From positions 21,528,088 through 21,592,087 of the forward strand of contig OZ024806.1 in assembly GCA_964017045.1 (NCBI GenBank): a stretch of 64,000 nt of DNA. Reading direction: 5' to 3'. Positions 1 to 10,555 of this stretch are shown one piece after another. A program made the position numbers and the translations under genes. Position 1 is the first letter of the stretch, and each line of letters starts with the position of its first letter. The notes below the pieces were generated by a model. It had not been told where the DNA came from. It worked only from the letters and a program-made list of their open reading frames with translations, and did no database searches. Origin of the DNA: Omphiscola glabra (Eukaryota > Mollusca > Gastropoda > Lymnaeidae).

Positions 1-230
1 ATCCCTGATGATGAGCACAGGCAAACGAAATGATGGTCTCATTTGTGGCAGAGCTGGAGGAATCCCTGATGTTGACACACAGGCAAATGAAATGATGGTC
101 TCATTGGTGGCAGAGCTGGAGGAATCCCTGGGGATGACACACAGGCAAATGAAATGATGGTCTCATTGGTGACATAGCCGGAGGAATCCCTGATGATGAC
201 ACATAAGCAAACGAAATGATGGTCTCATCT
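1..230. repeat. Tandem repeat, ~61-bp unit
   Basis: Nearly four head-to-tail copies of a 61-62 bp unit, starting near 1, 62, 124 and 186. Each contains ATCCCTGATG, then CAAATGAAATGATGGTCTCA and GGCAGAGCTGGAGGA. A stray partial unit recurs at about 590-640, so the 231-590 segment looks inserted into or beside the array. Noncoding. Confidence 0.9.
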
Positions 231-590
231 TCTTCTTCTATATATTAAGGGCCCACGATCAATTTATTGATCATTATGGCTCCTATGAATGTAGATGGGA
301 TTTGCAATGTCTCTGTGCCTGGTGTTGATGAGGATATATCACTGGTTACAAGAATGACTGAGTGAGGGTATCATGCACTGGGGGTTGGAAGACCTGAGGC
401 AATAGACGCAAATGAGTCAAGTGTTGTCGTCTCAACTGTTCCTTTTGAAAGCTTGTTCCAGTCCCTGATTGTCTTTGGCAGGAATGAGCAGTTCCTTCAT
501 GGCCTCGTCTCTGTCTATGGGGGAGAGGGACGAGTTTCTGTTTAATGCCAGAGCAGTGGACAAGCCCATTATTTATCTTGTAAATCATGG
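231..590. repeat. Dispersed repeat copy
   Basis: The start, from about 231, shares a block with 47437-47520: CTTCTTCTATATATTAAGGG, then the GGGCCCACGATCAAT segment, a TTGATCA pair, and CTCCTATGAATGTA. This marks a dispersed repeat family. An open frame of 92 codons runs on the minus strand (346-624) but matches nothing I recognise and crosses into the tandem-repeat unit, so it is not called as a gene. Confidence 0.55.
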
Positions 591-640
591 TGGCAGAGCT
601 TGAGGAATCCCTGATGATGACCACGTGAAAACGAACTGAT

Positions 641-1829
641 GGCCCCCTCTCGCAGAGGTTTTGTTTTCATTTTCATCGTTTTACATGTTTTCCAAATATC
701 TCTAGCATAATTAAAGCGTTTTAAAATTAAACAACCTATAATAAAACAATTTTTCGTATAAAGCCATTAGGGGCATTTTTTGTGCGACTAGCGATGGATA
801 CAGTTGTAAAAGGAATAATTGCATCATATTTCCTTCATCTTACGCTTGAAAACAAAGAAAAACGGAGTTTTGAGGGGGGTTGAGGTAAAGGCTAAAAATT
901 TAAAAACACCCCCCCATCCCCCCCCCCCCCCGCCCCCACAGCATGGCTCACCATCACACATTTTTTCACGTTCCTGAACCATTTAGTATTTGAAAGTTTC
1001 ACCCGCTTTTACATGGCAGATTTATGTCACCATTAATTTCAGAAAACAAAACACAGCATAACGCAACAAACGCACTCGCGATAGTTTTTTAACAAACTCA
1101 TTTCGCGCATTTATCTGGAATTTTATTTCATGAAATCAGTGTCATCATATTCCTTTCATCTTCCACTAGAAAAACGATAAAAACCATTTTTTTTTCCCCT
1201 TGAAAGTTGGCGGTAGGTGGTGGGGGTGTAAAATGTGTTGTGATCGGCAAGGAGTCCATGTCCAAGTTTCAGCTCGGTAGGTTGACGGGAAGTGGGTCAA
1301 TTACGCTTCCGAATATTTCTAATCCACAAACCCAGAAAGACACACACGCGAACAAAAGCTAAGTTAATATAAAAGATTCAAAAACAGAAGAAAATAAACA
1401 CAATTTTATTTAAAAAATGAAAACTTGCAACAATGGAAATGTAATATTAGTATTAGAAATATACTTTTTTTTTATATAATAAGGTTTTTTTAATAACAAT
1501 GACGTCAAAGCTATGCGCGATTAACACAGAAGAGCTCCGCGTTTAACTTGTAAACAAAAGACATCGCCAAAAAGACAGAAGAGTTCTCCTGCTTCTCCCG
1601 GATGGCAAAAGCAATGAACTAAAAAAAATATTTTGTATCTAAATTATTTTATTTTAATTTAATTTTTGTTTCTTAATGATTGTAATCTCCAATTTCAAAA
1701 ATTCAATGTTTATTAGAAACTAGACCACAGCTTTGTCCGTAATGTAAGAAATACGGGTTTTGTTCTTATTAATCACAAAATCTGCTATATGATATTTCAA
1801 AATATGAGCTGCCAGCTTCCTACAAAGTT
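641..1829. other. No gene seen; AT-rich intergenic DNA
   Basis: No convincing open frame or splice-flanked exon. It holds a C-rich homopolymer tract at about 906-937 and several poly-T/poly-A runs. Confidence 0.6.
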
Positions 1830-2224
1830 TACACATACACAAAAAGGACAGCTACCTTTAAAAATAGACGTGGACAGCTACCTACACAAAGAGACGTGGA
1901 CACAAATAAACTGCGACTGTTACCTACACAAATAGATTTGACAGCTACTTACACAAAAAGACGTGGACCACCAACACAAATAGACTTGAGTAGCTATCTA
2001 AACACAAAACACTGTGACAGCTACCTACACAAATTGACTTGTACAGCTACCTACACATATATACTTAGACAGCTAACTACACATATAGACTTGTACATCT
2101 ACCTACACAAATAATCTTAGACAGCTAAATACACATATATACTTAGCTATTTACACATATTGTCTTAGACAGCTACCTACACATATATAGACTTAGACAG
2201 TGACCTACACAAAATGACTTTAAG
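1830..2224. repeat. Degenerate minisatellite (~26-30 bp)
   Basis: Many imperfect copies of a unit like GACAGCTACCTACACAAATA with interspersed AGACTTG. The 72-codon frame at 1896-2114 simply translates the repeat. Confidence 0.85.
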
Positions 2225-3045
2225 GGTACACAACTGCGTTGTCTCTAGGCATCTGTCACCTACACTAAACACAAAACTGCGTGACCTCCAGGCATCTTTC
2301 CCCTGCACTAGACACAACACTGAGTGATCTCCAATCATCTTTCCCCTGCACTAGATACATCACTGAGTGAGCTCCAATCATCTTTCCCCTGCACTAGATA
2401 CATCACTGAGTGAGCTCCAATCATCTTTCCCCTGCACTAGACACAACACTGAGTGAGCTCCAATTATCTTTCCCCTGCACTAGACACAACACTGAGTGAT
2501 CTCCAATCATCTTTCCCCTGCTCTAGACACAACACTGAGTGATCTCCAATCATCTTTCCCCTGCACTAGATACATCACTGAGTGAGCTCCAATCATCTTT
2601 CCCATGCTCTAGACACAACACTGAGTGATTTCCAGGCATCTTTCCCCTGTACTAGACACAACACTGAGTGATCTCCAGGCATCTTTCCCCTGTACTACAT
2701 ACAACACTGAGTGATCTCCAGGCATCTTTCCTCTGCTATAGACACAACACTGAGTGATCTCCAGGCATCTTTCCCCTATACTAGACACAACACTGAGTGA
2801 TCTCCAGGCATCTTTCCCCTATACTAGACACAACACTGAGTGATCTCCAGGCATCTTTCCCTTGTACTACATACAACACTGAGTGATCTCCAATCATCTT
2901 TCCCCTGCACTAGACACAACACTGAGATATCTCCAATCATCTTTCCCCTGTGCTAGACACAACACTGAGTGATCTTCAATCATCTTTCCCGTGCACTAGA
3001 CACAACACTGAGTGATCTCCAATCATCTTTCCCCTGCACCTCTGT
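2225..3045. repeat. 43-bp minisatellite
   Basis: About 19 copies of a 43-bp unit containing ACACTGAGTGATCTCCAATC and ATCTTTCCCCTGCACTAGAC. Subtypes alternate (CCAATCATC versus CCAGGCATC, ACACAACACT versus TACATCACT) in blocks, suggesting segmental amplification. Confidence 0.95.
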
Positions 3046-3173
3046 AAAAAAAGCTTTCATATTTACAAAACTGGTGGGGGCGTCCCAATTTATCATTTTC
3101 TATTATCCATTAGATCGAAGATCTACTTTGTTTATGTCACAGTCCAATGTTAGTTACGAGCTTCTGATCATAA

Positions 3174-3500
3174 CCGGAAATTTGTTTGAAAGAAATTTCG
3201 TCTACGGAAATTTGATCTAACTGATGTTTGGTCGAATGGAAGTTTGGTCAATTTTTTTTTTTTCATTTTACATGATCAAATTTTGCGTCACATTACTTCT
3301 TGAACGCACTATCCTATATAGTCAAACAAAGCAATGCGTTCAAAAAGAAATTTGACGCAAAATTTGAACGTGTGAACTGAAAAATGAAATAGACCAAACT
3401 TCTATTCGTCCAAACTTCCGTTCGATCAAATTCCCGTTCGATCAAACTTCCGTTCGATCAATTTTTCGTCGACGAAATTTCTTTTAAACAAATTTCCGGA
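3174..3500. mobile_element. Foldback / MITE-like long inverted repeat
   Basis: The left arm begins CCGGAAATTTGTTTGAAAGA. The right arm ends with the near-complement TCTTTTAAACAAATTTCCGG. Further complementary blocks (GATCAAATTTTGCGTC with GACGCAAAATTTGA, TTGAACGCA with TGCGTTCAA) continue to a centre near 3325. The arms together could form a hairpin of roughly 150 bp with loops. Short GTTCGATCAAA subrepeats occur in the right arm. No clear target duplication was found. Confidence 0.8.
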
Positions 3501-3772
3501 TACAAGATTCCGATATATCTCAAAATGTGTTTTCTTTTTTTTTTCCTACAATTTTTTCTTTTCAGGTGGACGGTGCATAAAAACCAATGAAATGAAACAA
3601 GTGGGGTTGGTTTTTCTAGCAATTGCGATAACGCACAGTCCAGAGGGCAAGTGTTATTCCTAGTTAAATTTCTGACATTATGCTTTAAACATTGCATATA
3701 ATGGCATCAAATAGTGGTGGTCAGTAAACTTTGGATTATAGGACACCAACAAATTAGTGTGTAAGTTGACAG

Positions 3773-3969
3773 CAGGGCCGTCACTTTGGGTATGGCGGGT
3801 GGGGAATTCCCCCCACTCCCCCCCCACCCCGTGGAATTCGCAGGTCTTTTTTAAATTGCTTTGTAGTGTTGCCCTCCGGTAATAAACAATTTTAACAAGC
3901 CGACCAAGTTTTGGTTTTGCTCCCTCCTCCCCCCACCCCCCTGAAAAAAACATGAAATGACGACCCCTG
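3773..3969. mobile_element. hAT-type MITE with 8-bp target duplication
   Basis: Ends are CAGGGCCGTCACTTT on the left and the inverse of CAGGGGTCGTCATTT on the right. Flanks are GTTGACAG (3765-3772) and GTTGATAG (3970-3977), a 7/8 match, which is the 8-bp duplication typical of hAT transposons. A second copy of the family lies at 63276-63452. Noncoding, with internal C-runs and a shared AACAAGCCGAC(C/T)AAGTTTT core. Confidence 0.88.
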
Positions 3970-4163
3970 GTTGATAGTATAAGTATGCTTCAACTTAAGG
4001 GTGAAATTCAAATGTAGACGTACGGGTTTGCAGGAATTCAGCAAGAAAAAAAAACTGAACGAAACAGCAGAAATTAAAATTACGTCATAAACGTAAACAC
4101 GTCGTCTACATAACACACCTGAAACCAGTCCGACCCTGTAAACTACACAGGATGAAAGTCGAG

Positions 4164-4292
4164 ATACGTACTGCACATGCGTAGACCAGACTGGGGTCAT
4201 GTGGTCATACGTACTGCACATGCGTAGACCAGACTGGGGTCATGTGGTCATACGTACTGCACATGCGTAGACCAGACTGGGGTCATGTGGTC
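4164..4292. repeat. 43-bp tandem repeat, 3 copies
   Basis: Three near-identical copies of a unit beginning CATACGTACTGCACATGCGT and ending GGGGTCATGTGGT. They are followed at 4330-4420 by short CTATATGGTATGA repeats. Confidence 0.9.
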
Positions 4293-4423
4293 TCGAAGCG
4301 TTTGAAATTGTTAAACATTGCTAAATGATATGCCTATATGGTATGACTCTATGGTAGGGCTATATGGTAGGACTATATGTATGACTATATGGAATGAGTA
4401 TATAGTATGACTATACGGTATGA

Positions 4424-4835
4424 CTGGTCACCAGTGCAGTCGAGTATTGGTCGCCAGTGCAGTCGAGTATTGGTCACCAGTGCAGTCGAGTATTGGTCAT
4501 CTGTGCAGTCGAGTATTGGTCACCAGTGCAGTCGAGTATTGGTCACCAGTGCAGTCGAGTATTGGTCATCTGTGCAGTCGAGTATTGGTCACCAGTGCAG
4601 TCAAGTATTGGTCACCAGTGCAGTCGAGTATTGGTCACCAGTGCAGTCGAGTATTGGTCACCAGTGCATTCGAGTATTGGTCGCCAGTGCAGTCGAGTAT
4701 TGGTCATCAGTGCAGTCGAGTATTGGTCATCTGTGCAGTCGAGTATTGGTCACCAGTGCAGTCGAGTAGTTGTCGCCAGTGCAGTCGAGTATTGGTCACC
4801 AGTGCAGTCGAGTATTGGTCAACAGTGCCGTCGCG
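4424..4835. repeat. 23-bp minisatellite
   Basis: About 18 copies of a 23-bp unit built from GGTCACCAGTGCAGTCGAGT plus ATT. Because 23 is not a multiple of 3, the three + frames give the same 23-residue periodic peptide, and all three stay open for 120-240 codons. That reflects the unit lacking stop codons, not coding. Confidence 0.95.
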
Positions 4836-5480
4836 TATAGGTCAACAGTACAAGGCCTTCTCAACAGTTACGGGGGTTCTGGGAAAGAAATGCCCTGGGC
4901 TCCTTTATCGCTTTCTAGCCTATTCAAGTAATAATAGAAAAAGAATTTGGAGCAAAGTTGGCAAAAGGCGTTTCATTCAATTTAATCGGTTGACGGGTGG
5001 GGGGGGGGGGGGGGAGGGCGGGTCCATCGTTCGGAAAGAGTTGGTGGCGCAGGGCAGCTACCAGTGCAAATACTCACCCGGGCCAAGCTCTGACTGTCGC
5101 CCCGCTATATATAAACAAATTCATTGCGTTTGTGGCACGCCCTGAGGGTATATTTTTTACCCCACCTAAGTTTCGGCCCTGGAATCTATATAGTAGAACT
5201 ATACCAAAAGTCAATCTTATTTTTGTAAGTTAAAGAAAATAATATTAGTTTACAGACAACTAACATGGATTTGTTTTTTCGTTGTTTTTTTTTTTTTGTT
5301 GTTTTTTTTTTTTAAATTTTAGACACAAAATGTTTGATCCTGTCACAACTAGTTTTCAGAAATTAATTTTAATGCTATTGCACATTGCACTGACCACTTG
5401 ATGACTGAAATTGTACTTCTACACTACGTCATGTTCTGATCATAACCATTATTTCCCTTTCATATCATTCGAATTCTCAG
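4836..5480. other. No gene seen; homopolymer-rich spacer
   Basis: Includes a poly-G tract near 4999-5016 and long poly-T runs near 5288-5315. The tail of the 241-codon frame from the 23-bp repeat runs into this region without recognisable homology. Confidence 0.55.
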
Positions 5481-5698
5481 AAACTGATTGCGTGAAAATC
5501 ATGTTTGACGGATTTGAACCCGACTGCCCCAAGTGCAGGTACTGCTTGAGAAATTTCAACATCACATTTAGATTAGCACTTGACCACGGAGAGACCTTGC
5601 AACACCTGCCACCATACTTCATTCCTCAACTCAAATGTCCATACTATCCTGGTCCCGAGAGGTTAGCCACACACAGGGGAAATGGCGACTGGCAAACG
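5481..5698 (+). CDS. Putative internal exon, unrecognised protein
   Basis: A good acceptor (pyrimidine-rich, ending TTCTCAG) precedes 5481, and a GT donor (GTATCT) follows 5698. The exon is open throughout in the frame that starts two bases into a codon and encodes about 72 residues. It is cysteine-rich (DCPKCRYC near the start, KCPYYPGPE later) and ends GNGDWQT in phase 0. The codons look like real coding sequence, not repeat. The next acceptor in the same phase is at 8611. I do not recognise the family. A secreted or extracellular protein is plausible from the cysteines and a possible NIT glycosylation site. No upstream exon was found. Confidence 0.45.
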
Positions 5699-5917
5699 GT
5701 ATCTGTAAAATTTATTTTTTCTTGATATAGAGAATTAAGGTAACCGATATCAAAATTGGAACGATTTTATATATGTTTATATACCCTACCAGCCCCCTCC
5801 CCTTATTTCTTCTTTTATATTAATGCCCATAACCATCTTGATTTTTTTAGTAAAGTCAATTTTCATTCAATGCTCAATTCCTTGTCACCTCTTCTAACAA
5901 CCTCACTACCTTTTCTC

Positions 5918-6290
5918 TGTCACATCTCCAACCTTTGTCACGTCCCCAACCTTTTCTCTGTCACATCCCCAACCTTTTCTCTGTCACATCTCCAACCTTT
6001 TCTCTGTCACATCTCCAACCTTTTCTCTTTGACCCACTTCAATACTTTCCCTGAAAATCCCTGTACTTTTTCCCTGAAAACCTCACCTACCTTTTCCCAG
6101 ACAACCTCTCAGCTTTTTTTCCTGATAACCCCTCTTACCTTTTCCCAGACAACAGCTCAGCTTTTTTCCTGACAACCTCTCTTACCTTTTCCCAGACAAC
6201 AGCTCAGCTTTTTTCCTGACAACCTCTCTTACCTTTTCCCAGACAACAGCTCAGCTTTTTTCCTGACAACCTCTCCTACCTTTTCCGCAC
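5918..6290. repeat. Two adjacent pyrimidine-rich minisatellites
   Basis: About 5918-6030 holds about five copies of a 24-bp unit, CAACCTTTTCTCTGTCACAT plus CTC. About 6060-6290 holds roughly five copies of a 47-bp unit containing CCTTTTCCCAGACAACAGCT and TTTTTTCCTGACAACCTCTC. Confidence 0.88.
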
Positions 6291-6322
6291 TCATGCTATA
6301 AACTATTTCAGAAATTCGGTTC

Positions 6323-6400
6323 CAGTGCCGGATTAACTTAATGACAAATGAGACACTTGCCTAGGGGGCCCGTGGAATTTAGGGTCCCCCGCGACAAACG
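6323..6400. mobile_element. hAT-like terminal sequence, possibly left end of a composite element
   Basis: Begins CAGTGCCGGATTAACTTAAT. A roughly inverted counterpart, ATCTTAATCTGACACTG, ends at 8250. If they are partners, the element spans 6323-8250 and has swallowed two minisatellites. The 8-bp flanks (TTCGGTTC and CTGATGAC) do not match, so pairing is uncertain. Confidence 0.4.
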
Positions 6401-6592
6401 AACGCAAATTATTAAGGGTTTATGACTTTATTTGATCGTGAACATAGTAGAGGAAGACGGGTAGCGTGACTTTTGGGAGGCGATCTGCAGTCAGTCAGAT
6501 TACGTGCTGTAGTTTTGTGGTTTCATGACTTGTGTTGTGTGTTAGTTATGTCGGTCAACGAGTGTGATGTCGCCTTCAAACAGGGCGTGAAC

Positions 6593-7267
6593 TCAGCCAC
6601 ACATGACCAATGAGTGATGGTTGGTACGTCTGACCACTGAGTGATGGTTGGTACGTTTAACCACTGAGTGATGGTTGGTACGTCTGACCACTGAGTGACG
6701 GTTGGTACGTCTGACCACTGAGTGATGGTTGGTACATCTGACCACTGAGTGATGGTTGGTACGTTTAACCACTGAGTGATGGTTGGTACGTTTGACCACT
6801 GAGTGATGGTTGGTACGTCTGACCACTGAGTGATGGTTGGTACATCTGACCACTGAGTGACGGTTGGTACGTTTAACCACTGAGTGATGGTTGGTACGTC
6901 TGACCACTGAGTGATGTTTGGTACTTCTTACCACTGAGTGATGGTTGGTACGTTTAACCACTGAGTGACGGTTGGTACATCTGACCACTGAGTGATGGTT
7001 GGTACGTTTAACCACTGAGTGATTGTTGGTACGTCTGACCACTGAGTGATGGTTGGTACGTCTGACCACTGAGAGATGATTGGTACTTCTGACCACTGAG
7101 TGACGTTTGGTACATCTGACCACTGAGTGATGGTTGGTACGTCTGACCACTGAGTGATGGTTGGTACGTCTGACCACTGAGTGACGGTTGGTACGTCTGA
7201 CCACTGAGTGACGGTTGGTACGTCTGACCACTGAGTGATGGTTGGTACGTCTGACCACTGAGTGATA
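6593..7267. repeat. 27-bp minisatellite
   Basis: About 25 copies of a 27-bp unit, GACCACTGAGTGATGGTTGG plus TACGTCT. Nine codons per unit give a minus-strand open frame of 221 codons, which I treat as an artefact of the repeat length. Variants (ACGTCT, ACATCT, ACGTTTAA) are interspersed. Confidence 0.96.
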
Positions 7268-7524
7268 GTTAGAAAAATTAGTATAAAACTGAATACCTTA
7301 ATTGCTGTAATAGAAGAATTATATTCATATTTCTGCGAGGATTCAATTTGTACTGTTTTGGAAAGAGCAGTTAACATAATTTTATGACAGGATGTGTAGG
7401 AATTTTTGAAACACGTATTTTAATCTGAACGCCAATAATTACTTCTTAATCATTGAACACTCTTTTACCCTCTTTCATTGTTTCTGTGGCCACAAACAAG
7501 GGGGCCTGCTCCTAGACAACGTTC

Positions 7525-7815
7525 TATCCGCCACATCTGCTACACCTGCCACATCTGCCAAACCTGCCACACCTACCAAGCCTGCTACACCTACCAAGCC
7601 TGCTACACCTTCCACATCTGCCACATCTGCCACACCTGCCACAACTAGCAATTCTGCCACACTTGGCACATCTGCCACATCTGCCACAACAAGCAAACCT
7701 GCCACATCTGCCACATCCGATGCACCTGCCACATCTACCACACCTGCCACAACTAGCAAACCTGCCACACTTGGCATACCTGGCACATCTGCCACACCTG
7801 CCGCATCTGCCACTT
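7525..7815. repeat. 9/12-bp simple minisatellite
   Basis: Runs of (A/C)ACCTGCCAC and CACATCTGCCA units interspersed with AACTAGCAA. Both strands are open (about 110 codons each) because the period is a multiple of three. Low-complexity translations confirm that this is repeat, not gene. Confidence 0.9.
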
Positions 7816-8610
7816 TTTGGTTTATGTGCACTTTGCTTTCAAAGGCGATGGCTTAAAACGTCTGAGCATCCCAATATATCTGAGGGCACCGGCTGCCCCA
7901 GGCGGTGCAGGGCCCACGTGTCGGCTCTATGTCCTTGTACTGACATTTTTTATAACAGTACTGATAAACTCTTTTGGCATTTCCACACATAACCAATCAT
8001 AGAATTAAAGAAAATAGAGAAGAGGAGAATGGTGGTGGGACAGCTATGGCACACCTTGAATAAATGTTGCCCTAGCAGAATTGCCAAAAGTTTGCTACCA
8101 ACACAAACATATGTTTCTATAACGTTTGGCCTAAGTACCCCCAAAGTGCCTTGCTGTGGCGGTTTACCCTTCTCACCCTCTTAGTTAAGCGATTTGGGGA
8201 GGTAAAATTTAGACTGGCTAGGGTCCTCCATAGATCTTAATCTGACACTGCTGATGACGCATGCTGTTAAGCTTTTTGATTTCATTTAACTCGGATTGCA
8301 TTCAGCATTCGGTAAAAAATTCCAACGACAAAATTTAACTACGATTCCGAAAATGAACTCAAGACAATTTGGTAAAAATGAAATCATTGTAGTAAATATC
8401 GCGTTTCTTATCAATATTATGAATTCTTTTTAATTGTAAGGTATGTGAAATTTATTGATTGCGCTAGTGGCGTAGCTAGGGTTACCGGCAGCCGGGGCGG
8501 GCCAAGCTTTGTGCCGCTCTTTCCAGGAAAAAAACCATTAGTATGTTTGTTGTTACATTGTAGCTTTGGTCTTTTTTGGTTTTCGTTTTCGTTACAAATT
8601 TTTTTTTCAG
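7816..8610. other. No gene seen; transposon-like remnants
   Basis: Contains the possible right end of the 6323 element (8235-8250) and, at about 8466, a hAT-like AGTGGCGTAGCTAGGG motif without a matching partner. A long pyrimidine tract ending at 8610 is the acceptor for the next putative exon. Confidence 0.5.
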
Positions 8611-8845
8611 AGAAGAAGTTTCCACTTGAGTGAACCCGAAACATGGGTTGGCGTCTTCAGCTGTCGGCCTCTAAAGATGAGAGGGTATCGAATTTCGATA
8701 TGGTCGCCCCCGTTCTATTTTTACAGAAACTGCTCGCTCAGGGCATTTTTGGGGGATATAAAAGTCATGGGAGACGACCACGTAGTTACTAATAATCACG
8801 GACTGAAAGGTCTCAGTGACGAGGTGATCTATGCAACTTATAATG
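8611..8845 (+). CDS. Putative internal exon, unrecognised protein
   Basis: A strong acceptor (poly-T then CAG) lies before 8611, and a consensus-like donor GTAAGA follows 8845. It is open in phase 0, matching the phase left by the 5481-5698 exon, and encodes 78 complete codons ending TYN plus one base. Features include ETWVGVFSCRPL, SIWSPPFYFYRNCSLRAFLG and KVMGDDHVVTNN. The C-x-(LRAFLGDIKV)-MGD pattern faintly recalls the block before the GDS motif in NXPE/PC-esterase proteins, but the serine is replaced by D. That resemblance is suggestive only. The gene may continue to 9798 or may be a remnant. Confidence 0.45.
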
Positions 8846-8969
8846 GTAAGATTATGAACTGATTTGTATGTATATTTAATTTTTTTAATTTAATAGAATG
8901 GAGTGACGGGTGATGGAACGCATATTATTGTTTGTCCTTCGCAATCGAAGATGACAAGGGCAATTTATC

Positions 8970-9055
8970 GACTTGAGTAGTAGACTAGACTAGAGTAGTA
9001 GACTTGAATTGAGTAGTAGACTTGACTTGAGTAGTAGACTTGACTTGAGCTGCAT
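8970..9055. repeat. ~18-bp tandem repeat
   Basis: Four to five copies of GAGTAGTAGACTTGACTT with small changes. Confidence 0.85.
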
Positions 9056-9299
9056 TTTGTTTAAAGTTAAGGAGAGTTGCCAAATTCGTCAGCCTCGCTC
9101 TCTCGTCCATGCCCGTTTGATCCAATAGCAAGACTTAGTCAAGACGACTGGAAACAGACTAGGAGGAGTAGGTAGTTCTATTTGGCCACTTGTGAAGGTC
9201 GTTATACTTGGCCACTTGTGTGGGTATTTATACTTTGTGACTAAACACAACCAGCTATTGCCAATCGCAGGAATTGATAGATGAAAGCGCGGTCGAAAA

Positions 9300-9460
9300 T
9301 GGTTAAATGGATACACGTATGATGGAATAATCCACTGACAGAATACTGGTTAAATGGATACACGTATGATGGATGAATCCACAGACGGAATACTGGTTAA
9401 ATCGATACAGTTATGATAGATGAATCGACGGACGGAATACTGGTTAAATGGATACAAGTA
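9300..9460. repeat. ~58-bp tandem repeat, ~3 copies
   Basis: Copies share ACTGGTTAAATGGATACACG, TATGAT(G/A)GA(T) and GAATCCAC(A/T)GAC(A/G)GAATA. Confidence 0.85.
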
Positions 9461-9564
9461 TGAGTGATGAATGAACGTTATGGGTGATGGGTGGATTTTG
9501 CGATGAAGAAATGGATGGAGAGATGAATGCTGGGAAATGTTTTGGGATAAACCGATGAAATAAG

Positions 9565-9725
9565 GATGGGGTTGTTGGTTTATATGGATGTAGGTGGTTG
9601 GAGTCATTTGGATGTAGGTGGTTGGAGTCATTTGGAAGTAGGTGGTTGGAGTCATTTGGATGTAGGTGGTTGTAGTCGTTTGGATGCAGGTGGTTGTAGT
9701 CGTTTGGATGCAGGTGGTTTAGGTA
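9565..9725. repeat. 24-bp minisatellite
   Basis: About six copies of ATGTAGGTGGTTGGAGTCAT plus TTGG. The 64- and 100-codon frames across it are repeat translations. Confidence 0.9.
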
Positions 9726-9797
9726 GCTACACAGACGGACTAACATATAAGGCTGTATAGGTGAGTTAAAGCTGTCTATCGTCTAGGAACCATACAG

Positions 9798-9928
9798 TTA
9801 ATGCTACATGTCTCCTCGCTGACCAGATACACAGCTCTATGACACAACATGGGACTATCAATGCTTTGAGCTGGATAACCTTAAGTGGCCATCGCAGAAT
9901 GGCGTTGCTGAGAGACAACATACAGGAG
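9798..9928 (+). CDS. Possible third exon of the 5481/8611 gene
   Basis: If the CATACAG acceptor before 9798 is used, the phase matches the exon ending at 8845. The sequence is then open to a GTAATG donor after 9928, reading NATCLLADQIHSS... and WITLSGHRRMALLRDNIQE. The polypyrimidine tract is weak and the family is unknown. It may be coincidental. Confidence 0.25.
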
Positions 9929-10027
9929 GTAATGTATAGATTATGCATTTAAAAATACAATCTATAAAGCCAGGGCCTAGACACGTAAAAACTTTGCCCG
10001 GTGCAAGGCCAGGATCTAGGCACCTTC

Positions 10028-10110
<83 letters not shown>

Positions 10111-10555
10111 TAAATGTCACAATCACAATCTCGTTATAAATCATAACAGAGGCGAAGTGGTTCAAACAATAGTGACTATTTTATTATGCACGTTCAGTGT
10201 CGTTCAGTGACATACACAATAGAAATTAAATCTCACAAAGGTAAATCCGAAAACACTTGAAACGTATCATATGCATTTCAATACTAGCTTCGCGGTAAAC
10301 TTCTTTACTTGATAAAGTGTTAACACACTTCATTTAAAACATAAACGTGGTATGATCAATCTTCTTACATATATATCGTGAATCAACTTTCATATCATTC
10401 AACCCTCAATTTCATGTTTGTTTCTTGCTCTCCCCTGATTGGCCAGTTTTGTCAAAGTCCCGATACTCTGTATATTCTATTATCAACAACCACCACATTA
10501 CTTATCTCCCATCTTTCATATTCATAGCTGTGACAATATATATATATATATATAT
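9929..10555. repeat. (TA)n microsatellites and spacer
   Basis: A (TA)n tract of roughly 75 bases runs about 10034-10110, and another short one at about 10536-10555 abuts the Helentron-like terminus. Nothing else is recognisable. Confidence 0.9.

Noticed and set aside
4407..5145. Three overlapping + frames up to 241 codons
   Set aside because: A 23-bp repeat without stops cycles through all three frames.
6593..7258. 221-codon minus frame with VVRRTNHHS repeats
   Set aside because: Pure 27-bp minisatellite; nine codons per unit explain it.
10001..10210. 69-codon frame with poly-(YI)
   Set aside because: (TA)n microsatellite translation.
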